Positions 1-10,229 of a stretch of DNA of 64,000 bases are shown here, in pieces; within the stretch, counting starts at the first letter, position 1, and each line of letters begins with the position of its first letter. Under the pieces are notes generated by a model. That model searched no databases, was not told the DNA's origin, and saw nothing but the letters and a program-made list of their open reading frames with translations. This DNA is from Plantago major. Taxonomy: Eukaryota > Streptophyta > Magnoliopsida > Lamiales > Plantaginaceae. The stretch lies in NCBI GenBank assembly GCA_026545765.1, contig CM048844.1:7628524-7692523 (forward strand). The letters are read 5' to 3'. The position numbers and the translations under genes were made by a program.

Positions 1-572
1 TTGGAAAATGTTTAATTGTTTTCTAATCCGTCCGTTTTCTGTTAATTTGGTTTTGGGCTTGCATTAGTTAGCTAGTTGGTGTATTAATTGTTTCTATTAA
101 ATTATCTTTGGGCTTACATTAGCTAGCTAGATAGTTTACATTTCCAGTTATTTAGGCCCAATATGGTCTCCATTCCCATAGAGTGCGGATGTGTGTATTA
201 GTATAATCTAGCTTCGATTAGTTGAATTGATGTAGCGTGATTGCAACATCGATATTCTGAAAAAGTGGCCTGATATGGTGTCTTAACCAGGTAGAGTTTA
301 ATTTCATACTTGCAATGTTTCAAACATAACTTTGATTATTCATAACTTAATGGAAGACATGATGCGGCCTTTAGGGTTTACCCTTGATTTATGAATTTCT
401 CTCTAGTTACCCTTTGATTGTTTATACTCGTCGATTTCAAGGTCTCATAGGTTAAGCTCATCTCCATACTAGCTTTCGCTTCGTATTTGTTTGCATAATG
501 ATTTTAGAGTTTCGCTCTAGTTATCATGTAGATTGTTAATTTACAGTTGTCGATTTCGAGGGTTGAGATCAT

Positions 573-668
573 TAGGCTGTTTGGCTATCGATTAAAATCA
601 ATAAAATCAGATTAAAATAAGTGTTTTTAACTAGGTTTTCTTGTTTATAATCGTTAGCCAAACAATCA
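573..668. mobile_element. Short MITE-like inverted-repeat element
   Basis: A unit of about 96 bp has complementary ends: TGTTTGGCTATCGATTA on the left and TAATCGTTAGCCAAACA on the right, with one mismatch, around an AT-rich core. The form is that of a miniature inverted-repeat transposable element. Ends containing TGTTTGG occur in several plant DNA-transposon families, so I do not assign a superfamily. No clear target duplication was seen. Confidence 0.5.
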
Positions 669-1732
669 CTTTACATACTAGCTTTCGCTACTTTGCATAA
701 TGATAGTGACCTAGACCTTCTTTCTCATCCTCTTAACCATTTTCCACAATGCCCATGCTTTTCCGATTTTATTTCGCTCACATAGTCCTAATCACATCAT
801 TGAAATAATCCAGATCAACTTCATGAAATCATGTAACGTCAATTGTTTTAACCAATTTCATGAATTTGATATTGACATACACTACATTAAGTCAATATTT
901 GTAAGCATAGGGATAAAATTAGAATGGGGAAATAGCTATATATATGGTCTATGGACTCCCTAGCTTATTCTTGTCACTTTCACATGTCAATTTAGTCTAC
1001 CATATATCATGTTGTATTGAATCATGGTAATTTTTGTGTTATACAACACATAAAAACACTTGGTAAAAATGTGATGTTGCACATTAATTAAATCACCGTG
1101 ATTGTGATTCTCAACATTGTACCGTATCATAACAAAAAGACCTTTGTTAATATGTTCGTGTTGCTGTAGTAGGAAGGATCGACATGTGTGTATGGGGGAG
1201 TACTGCTTTTCACTAATGTTGGTGAATTGTGATTAAAAAAAAAAAAGTACATAGTATAATAGGGTCATTTTATGCCAGAGACACTTGCTAGGGTGGGCTT
1301 GCTTGCTGGATTTATCATGCACAAAGTACACACTATAATTAGCTTTCTTTTCTGTCTTTGTGTCTCATGTGATTCCAAGTACGGAACTGTATGTGTATAT
1401 GTATGCAGCTAGCTCTATATGCATATATATAGCTGGGTATCAGGTATGTACCTCTAAATCACAAAATTAACCTGTGGGATTGATATGCTATGCTTCTATG
1501 TTAAAATTTGGGTTTTTAACGTGTATGGGTGAGGGTTTAAGTTCCTCATAACACCCATAAGAATTGTATTCAATAATTACATTTCATTTAAAGTTACATT
1601 TACATGTGTGAAACAGAATAATATTTATGTTCGTGTTACTCAGTTATTGCATAAAATGATACTAATATGTTAAGTGGTTAGCTTTAGCGAGATCTTTAAC
1701 AGATCAATAATGTGCGCATCAGTTAAGAGATT

Positions 1733-1871
1733 GTGATCATATGAGTGTGAAATATAGATTGGAAAATTTAGTTATGCTTGAGAAAAAGATCCGGTGTGAG
1801 TGTAATCACATGAGTGTGAAATATAGATGGGAATTGGTAAATTTAATTATGTTTGAGAAAAAGATCCGGCC
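1733..1871 (+). repeat. Two-copy tandem duplication of about 70 bp
   Basis: Two adjacent diverged copies share ATGAGTGTGAAATATAGAT followed by TTGAGAAAAAGATCCGG. The second copy carries a few extra bases in the middle. It is a local tandem duplication with no coding content. Confidence 0.7.
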
Positions 1872-2442
1872 CTTCAATCCAAGGTCTATTGATTTTCAAA
1901 TAGACATGTACTAATTCTAAAAGTTAAAATCTAATATACCTAGAATTGCAAATTGTCCAAAATAACAAAATAAAAGAAACATGGCTCAAGTCTCAAGTTA
2001 AATCCCTTGAACCACAACGGGCTCAGTCTCACCTTGCTCGGTTTGTGCAAGATCCAGACCCTATTTCACATGTTTGTCATTGTGTGTTAACAGGTTCCTA
2101 TTGATTGAGGTTCGACCAGGTTTATATTGAAGGTTTTAAAATATAGGGGAAGGGTTAATCATGTTGATAATATTGCAACAATTATACAGCAGTTGTATAT
2201 CTAAATCCTACACTACAATTGGTTGATGGAGAATAATATATACGGTCAATGCAGGTCATACAGAGAGGACATGTTGGGTTCTTACTTCAAGACAAGGGAC
2301 CACCTTTGCACGTCTCATTCTCCCCAAGGAGGAAAAAGATGGAAAGGGGAGAGATTCAGAAGTGAGCAGATTATACATTTAGATCTTGTTAAGAATATTG
2401 TTAAGAAAGTGAATCATATAAAGTGTAGTTATTTAGTCAAAG

Positions 2443-2551
2443 CAGGGCGGACCTAGAATTTCAACCTCGGGTATCGAAATCCAAAATTTTCAAAAATATT
2501 ACTTATAATTTTTTTTTTCTTAAATTTTAGGGCCCCCCAGGTCCGCCCCTG
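2443..2551. mobile_element. 109-bp hAT-type MITE
   Basis: The ends are inverted: CAGGGCGGACCT on the left and AGGTCCGCCCCTG on the right. The element is flanked by eight-base repeats AGTCAAAG (2435..2442) and AGTCACAG (2552..2559), which differ at one base. Eight-base target duplications and ends starting with CA fit the hAT superfamily. The inside is AT-rich and non-coding. Confidence 0.75.
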
Positions 2552-2885
2552 AGTCACAGGGTGTGATGAGTTTAGACCACCCGATCAAAGTCGGGTGGTT
2601 CAATAAACACGTTAGAAACTAAAAACTTTACGTTAATTAACCTACGTGATTGAAATCGAATGTCACATTTAATTTTATTTTGAAGGGATAATATATCAAC
2701 CTACAACTTGATTGTGAAATTAATAAGGTAAGATGGGCAAAAGTATATTATTGAAGAAAACACCAGAAAATTAATACACCTATATAAGGTTGAAGAAATC
2801 TAAAATAACTTTACATGATAGGAATTGGCTTCCCCTCTGCGCGTCGTTATCTTCATGCGAAAACAAGATATAGCGTAATTAGAAT

Positions 2886-3269
2886 TAGTGATGTTATGAG
2901 AGTCGAGCCTTACCAAGGGCTCGGCTCGGTTCGATAAGTTTATTTCAGTCTCAAATTTGACTTCATACTCGTTTCATATCGAAATTTTTCGGCTCATTCA
3001 TTAAAGCTCGTTAAGAGTAATTATTTTAATAAATTTATATTTTTTATACATATTTTTTATATTTTTATAGATAAGGCTCGTTAAAGTTCGACAAGGCTCG
3101 TTAATACTCGTAATTTTTTGAGTTCGAGTCGAGCTCGAGCTCGTTACATGTTACTCGAACTCGAGCCCGTTTTTTTTACTCGTTTTGTTAACGAGCCGAG
3201 CTCGGGCTCGGCTCGGTTGAGCTCGAGTATCAGAATACTCTGCTCGGCTCGGCTCGTTTAACAGCACTA
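2886..3269. mobile_element. 384-bp hAT-type MITE rich in GCTCG repeats
   Basis: Terminal inverted repeats TAGTGATGTTA and TAACAGCACTA bound the element. A perfect eight-base target duplication, ATTAGAAT, lies at 2878..2885 and 3270..3277. The interior carries many GCTCGGCTCG and GAGCTCG motifs in both orientations and could fold into a long hairpin. There is no coding capacity, so it is a non-autonomous element. Confidence 0.85.
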
Positions 3270-3277
3270 ATTAGAAT

Positions 3278-5284
3278 ACGGTATGTGATAATATATTTTC
3301 GTAAAATTTTCCCATTAGCAACGGGTAGGCCGGTTCTTATTGCAAGAGCTCCACAATTTTTTATCCGTTTTTCCAATAAAGCATGAAATGCCTTTAATAA
3401 AATATATACATGGTGATTTCAAAAAATACATCCTGACTATACGTGCGTCACCCGATACCAATACACCCATTCATATGACATTGTAATTGTTGAAGTACTA
3501 ATTGAGACACTCGGTAAACAATTGCTCGCCAATTATCAAATCCAGTTAAGTTGATTCTAATTCAATGTTATTCCGGAATGATGTATTGAACTATTCTAAA
3601 AAACATAATCTCTATGAATATGAGAATATCCTATCAAAGTGACCTGATTAATACTAATGTATAATACGTGATATTTTTTATCTTTATAAAATCAAATATT
3701 ATTTCACTGTGAAGTTTGAAGAAAGTAAAAGTGAAACAAGCGGGAAAATATGAAGGTTCCTCATGAAACAATGAATAATGGAGCTTTATCTAGAAAGGGG
3801 TGGAAGCTAGAAGGGTAAATCATGGAAGCAGATTGGGCGTGAATGAGATCAGAAAAATGACCTTTATTTCTTCCCATGTGTTTTTTTTGTTCAGTCTGTA
3901 CATGTAAAGTGGATTCTATCCCATTCCCAATTTTCAAATGTATTTGCATGCGCTACATTTCTTCTGAGTTCTGACACCCTATTTCTAAATACTCCTCACT
4001 TTTTTCTTCTATCTCCTACCAAGCACAAATTTGGTGAGGAACCTTACATCCAAAATACGGAATATAATGGCATATAATTAACATCGGATAAAATGCACAA
4101 AAGTACATTTTCTTCGGAATATGTACGGATGTACCTTATGTTCATTAAAAATATGCACATTTACTCTAATTATGATGTGTGTTACACTCGTGATTTTTTT
4201 TTTTTTTGCATAAAAATCTTAAATATTTATTCACTGAGTATAAAAACAATAAATTAATTCTTTTTATCAAATGTAAAAAATTATAACAAATATTATGGTT
4301 AGTTTAAAAAAAATTAAGAATTTTATAAAATAATAAAAATTTAATAAAGGTACAAATTAAATATGCAAAATAATAAAATGAAAAAATATGTTTTTTCTTT
4401 ATAAAAAAACTTTTAAAAATTGGTATAAATGTATTAATACAATTTTCTAAAAGAGATGGGCAGTTTCCCTTAAATATTTTCAGGATAACAATAATTCATA
4501 ATATACACTACATTTTAAGAACCCTTTTGCCTCAAATAATTTTAGTGCTATTATAAATTTTTATAATATCACTATAATAATTTTGTATGAATTTTTTATT
4601 TAGATAATTATTTTTTAATTTAGTAGAGCTATTATAAATATTTATATTTCTTTTAATTTTTCACAAAATTATTTGTTTGTTAATTTTATTATAATTTTTT
4701 AATAATTTTAATAACTTTAAATTAATCTTATTCCTCTTGGTTCCAAAAAAAAAAAAATTATTGTGAATTTTTAACACTTGTATGCTTAGAAAAGTAAATC
4801 AACTTGCACATATGGATAGTGTAATTAATATACACATCATTATTGGAGCAAGTGTGCATACTTTTAATGAACGTAAGGTCCATCCGTGCAATTTCAACAA
4901 TATGAGGCACATCCGTACATATTTTGAAGAACATAAGATACATATATATGTGTGTATTTTACCCATATAACATCACATGTTCATAACTATCATGTACATT
5001 ATTAAATACATGATATTTGCAGTACTTACATATATGTGATGGTTGATCCGGTATCTTTGTAAAAGTTCGCATCGGCAATATTACAATAATACTCTAATAA
5101 ATTAAAAGTTGTAAATAAATGAGTCTAAAGGAGGAGATTGTAAGGAATTATTACAAAGTTAAAATACATGAGAAATATATATGCACCCTGCGAGAGTCGA
5201 ACTCATCATCTTCAAAGGTTTGTTTTGCTTTTGAATGTTTTTTTCATTATCAATCTTGAGTTGTTGCCAAAAAGATCTAGCAGA
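3278..5284. other. AT-rich intergenic DNA upstream of a cysteine-rich peptide gene
   Basis: Very AT-rich with poly-A and poly-T runs near 4191..4207 and 4746..4757. Short opposing frames at 4758..4970 overlap each other and have no recognisable domain. I see no supportable gene. Confidence 0.55.
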
Positions 5285-5494
5285 ATGAAACAAATCCTGT
5301 TTACAACTATTCTGGCAATACTTGTGATGGTACTGGTTTCAGGCCCAGGATTTAGCCATGGTGCGCCCCTTATCACTTGTGATGAAGCTAAGTGTGCCAA
5401 TAGATGTCGCAGGGCCATCTGCTTTTATTGGCCACCTGTTCATGAGACAATTTGCATCTGTGTGCGTGTGGCTAAGCGTGCAAAAGGCTATTAA
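5285..5494 (+). CDS. Small secreted cysteine-rich (defensin-like) peptide
   Basis: A 69-residue single-exon precursor. Residues 1-26 are a clear signal peptide (MKQILFTT start, then a run of I, L and V). The mature part has six cysteines spaced C-x4-C-x3-C-x4-C-x10-C-x-C and a basic tail (KRAKGY). This layout resembles plant defensin-like peptides, which act outside the cell in defence or signalling, but the spacing is not the classic eight-cysteine defensin pattern. I chose the methionine at 5285 because the signal peptide starts there; an upstream in-frame ATG at 5168 would add 39 residues in front of it. A decayed relative lies at 6882..7030. Family membership is inferred from architecture only. 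Confidence 0.6.
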   Translation: MKQILFTTILAILVMVLVSGPGFSHGAPLITCDEAKCANRCRRAICFYWPPVHETICICVRVAKRAKGY

Positions 5495-5507
5495 GATGGG
5501 TCATCAT

Positions 5508-5532
5508 CCCCTTAAGAGGCCTTATTAAGGGG
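5508..5532 (+). other. Perfect hairpin in the 3' region of the cysteine-rich peptide gene
   Basis: CCCCTTAA and TTAAGGGG form an eight-base stem with a nine-base loop, starting 14 bases after the stop codon. It may be an mRNA 3' structure or chance; no known element is recognised. Confidence 0.35.
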
Positions 5533-5714
5533 AGAAGGTTGTCCTAATTATATGTTGTTTGTAAGATCCTCTCACAATTGATGTGGAATATTCTAACAAA
5601 GTCTGCCGAAAAGGTTTATATCTATAATCATCAGCTAGCTGATGAATTACAATTGTAATAGTTATAAAAAATCAAATAAAATGTTCTTCGATTTCGTAGA
5701 TCTCAGTTTTTTGT

Positions 5715-6200
5715 TGTTGTTGAGATTCAACAATTAATCTCTTCTTTGTTCATAAACAAACAATCAATCGCAAAAACGATAAAACTAAGCAACATAAGAG
5801 ATTACGTGGTTCGGCTTTGTGAGCCTACATCCACGGGAAAACAAGCGAGGATTTATTGCCAACGATTGTTACGATTACAAGGTTTTGATCAATCAACAAT
5901 CAAGCTAATCGATAAACCCTATCCTTCTACCTTTACGGATTTACAGAAGATTATAGAGAACAATCAATGGAATTGGACTGAGAGAGAAATGATCTACTCA
6001 AAGTGTATAACTGACTGGAATGATCAATCGATCAGTTTGGAGTGATAACTGCTCTCGATTTTGGCGAAGAAGATGATAACAGACTGTGTTCTGTTCTTCT
6101 CCTCTTTTCCCTCTTTATAACAACCATAACTGCCGATTTAATCTGAGCCGTAGAATCTCCAGAACACATCTGAGCCGTCCATTAATCTGTTACACATTTT
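5715..6200 (-). mobile_element. Copia-type LTR remnant
   Basis: Read on the minus strand, a TATA-like TTATAAAGAGG is followed by a leader and then by CCGTGGATGTAGGC and GAACCACGTAA, ending near TTGAATCTCAACA. The same CCGTGGA-GTAG and GAACCACGT-AA block occurs in both LTRs of the Copia element in this window (near 48117 and 54154), so this is most likely the R-U5 end of a related LTR. Neither the U3 boundary nor a target duplication could be fixed. The plus-strand open frame here is a by-product. Confidence 0.55.
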
Positions 6201-6881
6201 GAGCTATATATTCTACAGTTGTGATGTCGTATATTTGTTTGCTGCTGCACTAGCCTTCAACGCCCTTTAATTTCAAAGTCGACTCGTGATCTACCAGATC
6301 CGTGGTTGTCATTTTGCATTGTTGCTGAACAAGCCTCCAGGGCCCCTCAGGAACGTATCCAAACCAAACTTAGCTTCTTCAGGCTCCTCCTGGTTCTTCT
6401 CAAATTTGACCTTTCCATGACTCCATCTCTTTTCCCAGCAAATGCCCTGTCGGGCTTAAACTGCTCAATCGCACCACGAAGTATCATATCCTCTGCTGTT
6501 CTGCACCTTTTATTGGGCCTGCATAGCTAGAGTGCTCTTAGAGTCTTAGTATATAGGACCATGAGCATTAAAGAGCCCTTTTGTAAGGTGAACATCAGAT
6601 GGACATGGATCATTAATGTGATCATAATATCAATTGCGGTAGAATTCCTGTTAAAGCAGCCACATCAAAATTCTGGCCTAAGGAAACAAAACAGTCAAGA
6701 TACAGCAATTTTATTGAACTAAATCAAACAAATTCGCAACTCAAATGGAATGAAAGAGAGAAGTTGCAGGCCCTAATGTTGTCATTAGGAGTTCATGCAT
6801 TGTATTGATAAAATGTAGTACATGTTATATATACAACATTCAACAAACAATATCTAGAATCATGGAAAAGATAATATGCAC

Positions 6882-7030
6882 AGTGGAAACAAATCATCTA
6901 GGATTCCTCCAAATCTTATTGTCACAGTTCTGGCAATACTTCTTGCTGTACCATTGTGTCTGGCATAAGATCTAGTTGAGCCTGGTTTTACCCTTGGCAT
7001 GATCACTTATGGTGAAAGCTCATGTGCAGG
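6882..7030 (+). pseudogene. Decayed copy of the cysteine-rich peptide gene
   Basis: It shares the stretch around TTCTGGCAATACTT, then a CCTGG/CCAGG-TTTA-CC block and ATCACTTATGGTGAAAGCT, in the same order as the intact gene at 5285. A TAA falls inside the signal-peptide region (near 6966) and the cysteine-coding part after the second cysteine is lost. No open frame survives. The pair shows that this peptide gene was once duplicated. Confidence 0.6.
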
Positions 7031-7326
7031 TTAAAACCATGAGGCCTTCAAACTAATCGAATCCTACAGCTTTGATTTGCAATTCAATCTTTCAGAGTTC
7101 AGGTTTATTTCATGGGGGTAATTTGCCAAAAACCTGTATGTTAGTTTAAGTTAACTTAACATCTGTTCTTTGAAGCTATGAAATTAGAGTCATCAAATAA
7201 AACAATACACTATACACATACAACTCTAATAAATAACACAAGCGGATTTGATACAAAGTGTCCATCTTTCATTGATCATCTCTGATGTTACATGCAATTT
7301 TACAGTGGGTACTTGTTCTTCACAAC

Positions 7327-8985
7327 TCAATTAGGGAAAATTCCTTTCGGGATGATAACATCACCAATGTTGTTGTGCCATGGGTCAGCCAAGTGAGTTG
7401 CCAAGTTCTCCAAAGGACCTGTACCAGGGTATGCTGATTGTTGCACGCAGAATCCCACGAACGCCAACAGGGCAAGACGACCTAAACAATGAGAACACAA
7501 AGCAAGAAGTTAGCATATAATGTAAATGAAACAGACAGACATTGCCTAACACAATGCAACTACTAATTACCATTTTTGATTTCCTTGACTTTGTACTCAG
7601 CGAACTTTTTCGGGTCCTTGGAGTAGCCCAAGGGGTCGAATGCACCACCGGGGTACTTCTTCTTTTCGGTGTCCTTCTCCATGCTCCTCTGGTGCTCTAC
7701 AAACGCAATTGCCAAGAATTCAATCACCAAAATGGTGGGGAGGGTGCCCCACGGAACAGGGTTGCCCAAGTAGGTGGCCTGTCCTCCTGGAACAGCTGCC
7801 CATTCCTGAGCCTTGACCCAGTTGCCCAAGCCCAATGCCTCTGGGACTAGGATTCCGGGCTGCAACACATCAATTCTCCATTAGACACATTGCATTTGAC
7901 AACTGAAACAATGTATAATAAGCAAACTTATACTAGCAACACTTACAACAGCAAGCATAGCCCATCTGCAGTGAATGAGCTCAGATTCTTTGTATCTCTC
8001 TAGGTTCGATGGGACTTCACCAAGACGAAGCGGGTCGAATCCAAAGTCTCTGTAATTTGAAAGAGCACATTACTCAACTGCAAACCATATGCATGTAAAG
8101 TAACCAAACACTACAACTACAGACTAATTTCATACTTGGCTGCAGGTTTTGACCTAAGAAATGTATGAACTTGATATAAGCTCTCTAAATGTAATCAATT
8201 GAAGTAATTCATTTCTGGAATTAGTACAATAGTACCATAACTAGTGATTGTTAATGAGACACAATATGAGCCTCTTCAACCTAAACTATTCCATTTGAGT
8301 CCAGTTCCATTGTTAACATAAGCAGTCATTTTACAGTCACACCCTAAGTGTACTCTCTAGTGCTAAGACTTGAAAGTTGAAACCAAAATCCAAAAAGGCT
8401 AAAAGCACCCCCAATCTTCGAACATACGAACAATTTATTCGAGAATTAATATAAATGACTAGACGCGACATCTTTATACAAGTTTGAAATTTTAGATGAG
8501 ATGCAATTCTATCATACTTTACCACACGAATCTTTGACCATATAGGCCCTTACACCAATCAAACTCAACTTCACAAATAGAACATACATAGACGTCAAAC
8601 AACTTGACATACATAAATTGAATTTGTCGTGCAGCTAAAAACTATGTTAATTCATTGTTCCACTCACATAAAATCGACTATTCGACTTACTATTCATATG
8701 TAAAAGTATGTCTGTATGACAAACACTGTAACAATGCTCCGAATGCTATGACCAAATTGTAGAAAAAAAGGGAAATGGGAGAAATCGTTACCCAGGAGCA
8801 GATCCATCGAGGTAAGGTGGACGCGGCTCACCGGGCATCCAGTCGGAACTCGCGGAGGCGACCAGTTTGTTGAACCTGGAAGTGTTGCCAAAACTGGGTG
8901 ATGCGACGAATTTAGACTTGGATGATGAGATGGCGGATGGGTATACGGCGGCAACGCCATAGCTCATCAGCGAATTGGCTGCCAT
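7327..8985 (-). CDS. LHCA1: Chlorophyll a/b-binding protein of photosystem I, LHCA1 type, chloroplastic
   Basis: Four exons, complement(join(7327..7481,7571..7859,7947..8049,8792..8985)), give 246 residues. The product is a thylakoid light-harvesting protein that binds chlorophyll and carotenoid and feeds energy to photosystem I. Seen in the sequence: a chloroplast transit peptide ([10 protein letters not shown], rich in S), the mature start near [18 protein letters not shown], helix 1 with [16 protein letters not shown] (chlorophyll ligands E, H and R), the LHCA1-like stretch [16 protein letters not shown], helix 3 with [15 protein letters not shown], and a C-terminal part with [11 protein letters not shown]. 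Length and block order match LHCA1 of other dicots as I recall them. All introns have GT-AG ends and compatible phases. It is divergently arranged with the ABC1K gene; a G-box lies upstream. Confidence 0.96.
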
Positions 8986-10229
8986 TCTCTGTAAAGTACT
9001 GCAAGGACTAAAAAATGCTAGTGAGTTGAGAGAATGGGGAGTGTTGGAGAAATTGTTGGATTAGTGGTACGAGTAATATGGAGAAGATGAAGATATTGGC
9101 GAATCCAAATTCGGATCGTTATTGGCTGTGGATTGTGGGAGGTGTGTTGTTATTGGGCCACGTGGAGAGGGTGGTGACGTGGAGGGTGGATTTGGATATT
9201 GCTGTGGCCTTTCCATGGTGGAGATTCCATGTTGGGAGAGAATATCGTGCATTGCTGTCACTTGTGGTGTGGGTTGAGTTTGTGTATGTTCAGAATCACG
9301 AGATGGTTACTGTGATCACGATTTTGGATGTAATTTCATTTTGAGTTCAAGTTTTATCTCGCATTTATGATCTGCTCGGAAAGCTTAATTGTGAGATTAC
9401 GTGGTCATTTGTTTCCTCTCGAAGTTGTGCCATAAATGTTTATTACTCAATATCAAAATTGTCGAGGTGAAGCCGATATAAAAATAGCCTTGAGAAATAA
9501 TTTAAGGTTTAATTGTTTTTATATATATGAAGTAGAAGTTATAAGTTTTACACATTATACTACTCGAAGGATTTGAAGTGAGCTTATTTTATTGGCAATA
9601 GCAGTCATATATGATAGGATGATTATACTTCGTGTCTAACACTTCATTTGGAACTGGAAATCAACATTCTTTGTTGTTTGGTTTATATAAATCACCTGTT
9701 TCGTGAAAAAGGACCAATAACAACAAACCTCCCCCACAATTGGAGCTGTTTTTCAAATATTTGTTTTGCGTACTGAATCGTAATTTTTTAAATCCTATCA
9801 AGCCCAAAACATTCATCAGCACTCAAATACTGGATGGACGAGTAGAGTGATAACTAGTCGAACAACTTACCAAACAAGATGTCACACAACTAAGTGCATA
9901 AAATTACAAAATTCCCATTTTAATTAAAATAATGTAGATCGTTTGGCAAACAACTTAACGTATGTTAAAACTCTAGTCCGGATCGTAAAAGTCGCATTCC
10001 AAAATTGATGTCTACAAGACTCCAACTCTCCATTTTTCCGGATTAATTCGGACTAAGGTTTTAAACCGGGTTCGGATTAAGAAGCTCTGAAGTCCGAAGA
10101 AACAAGCTCTTCACTACCGACGGCCAATTCCACAGCACAACAGTACAACATAACACTATCTGAAACGCTCACCGTCCACCACAATTTACCGATTACTCCT
10201 CACCCACCACGCAAACTCTACACTCGTCA
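8986..10229. other. Shared divergent promoter region between LHCA1 and the ABC1K gene
   Basis: About 1.2 kb separates two genes transcribed away from each other. It contains the G-box listed at 9158 and two ATTGG (reverse CCAAT) motifs near 9121 and 9152. Open frames at 9061..9344 are short, opposing and without domains, so I do not call them. Confidence 0.6.
9158..9165. promoter_or_regulatory. G-box (CCACGTGG) upstream of LHCA1
   Basis: The palindrome CCACGTGG lies about 175 bases upstream of the LHCA1 start codon. G-boxes are bound by bZIP and bHLH factors and are common in light-regulated plant promoters. The assignment to LHCA1 rests on distance only. Confidence 0.5.

Larger units (their letters stand above)
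1..2442. other. Gene-poor AT-rich intergenic DNA
   Basis: I see no credible gene here. Reading frames are short and lack recognisable domains or coding bias. The stretch holds a short inverted-repeat element at 573..668 and a tandem duplication at 1733..1871, listed separately; the remainder is AT-rich sequence without visible structure. Confidence 0.6.

Noticed and set aside
2223-2456. 77-residue frame near the hAT MITE
   Set aside because: No domain and no homology recognised. It runs into the MITE at 2443.
7542-7850. 102-residue plus-strand frame
   Set aside because: Antisense to LHCA1 exon 3.
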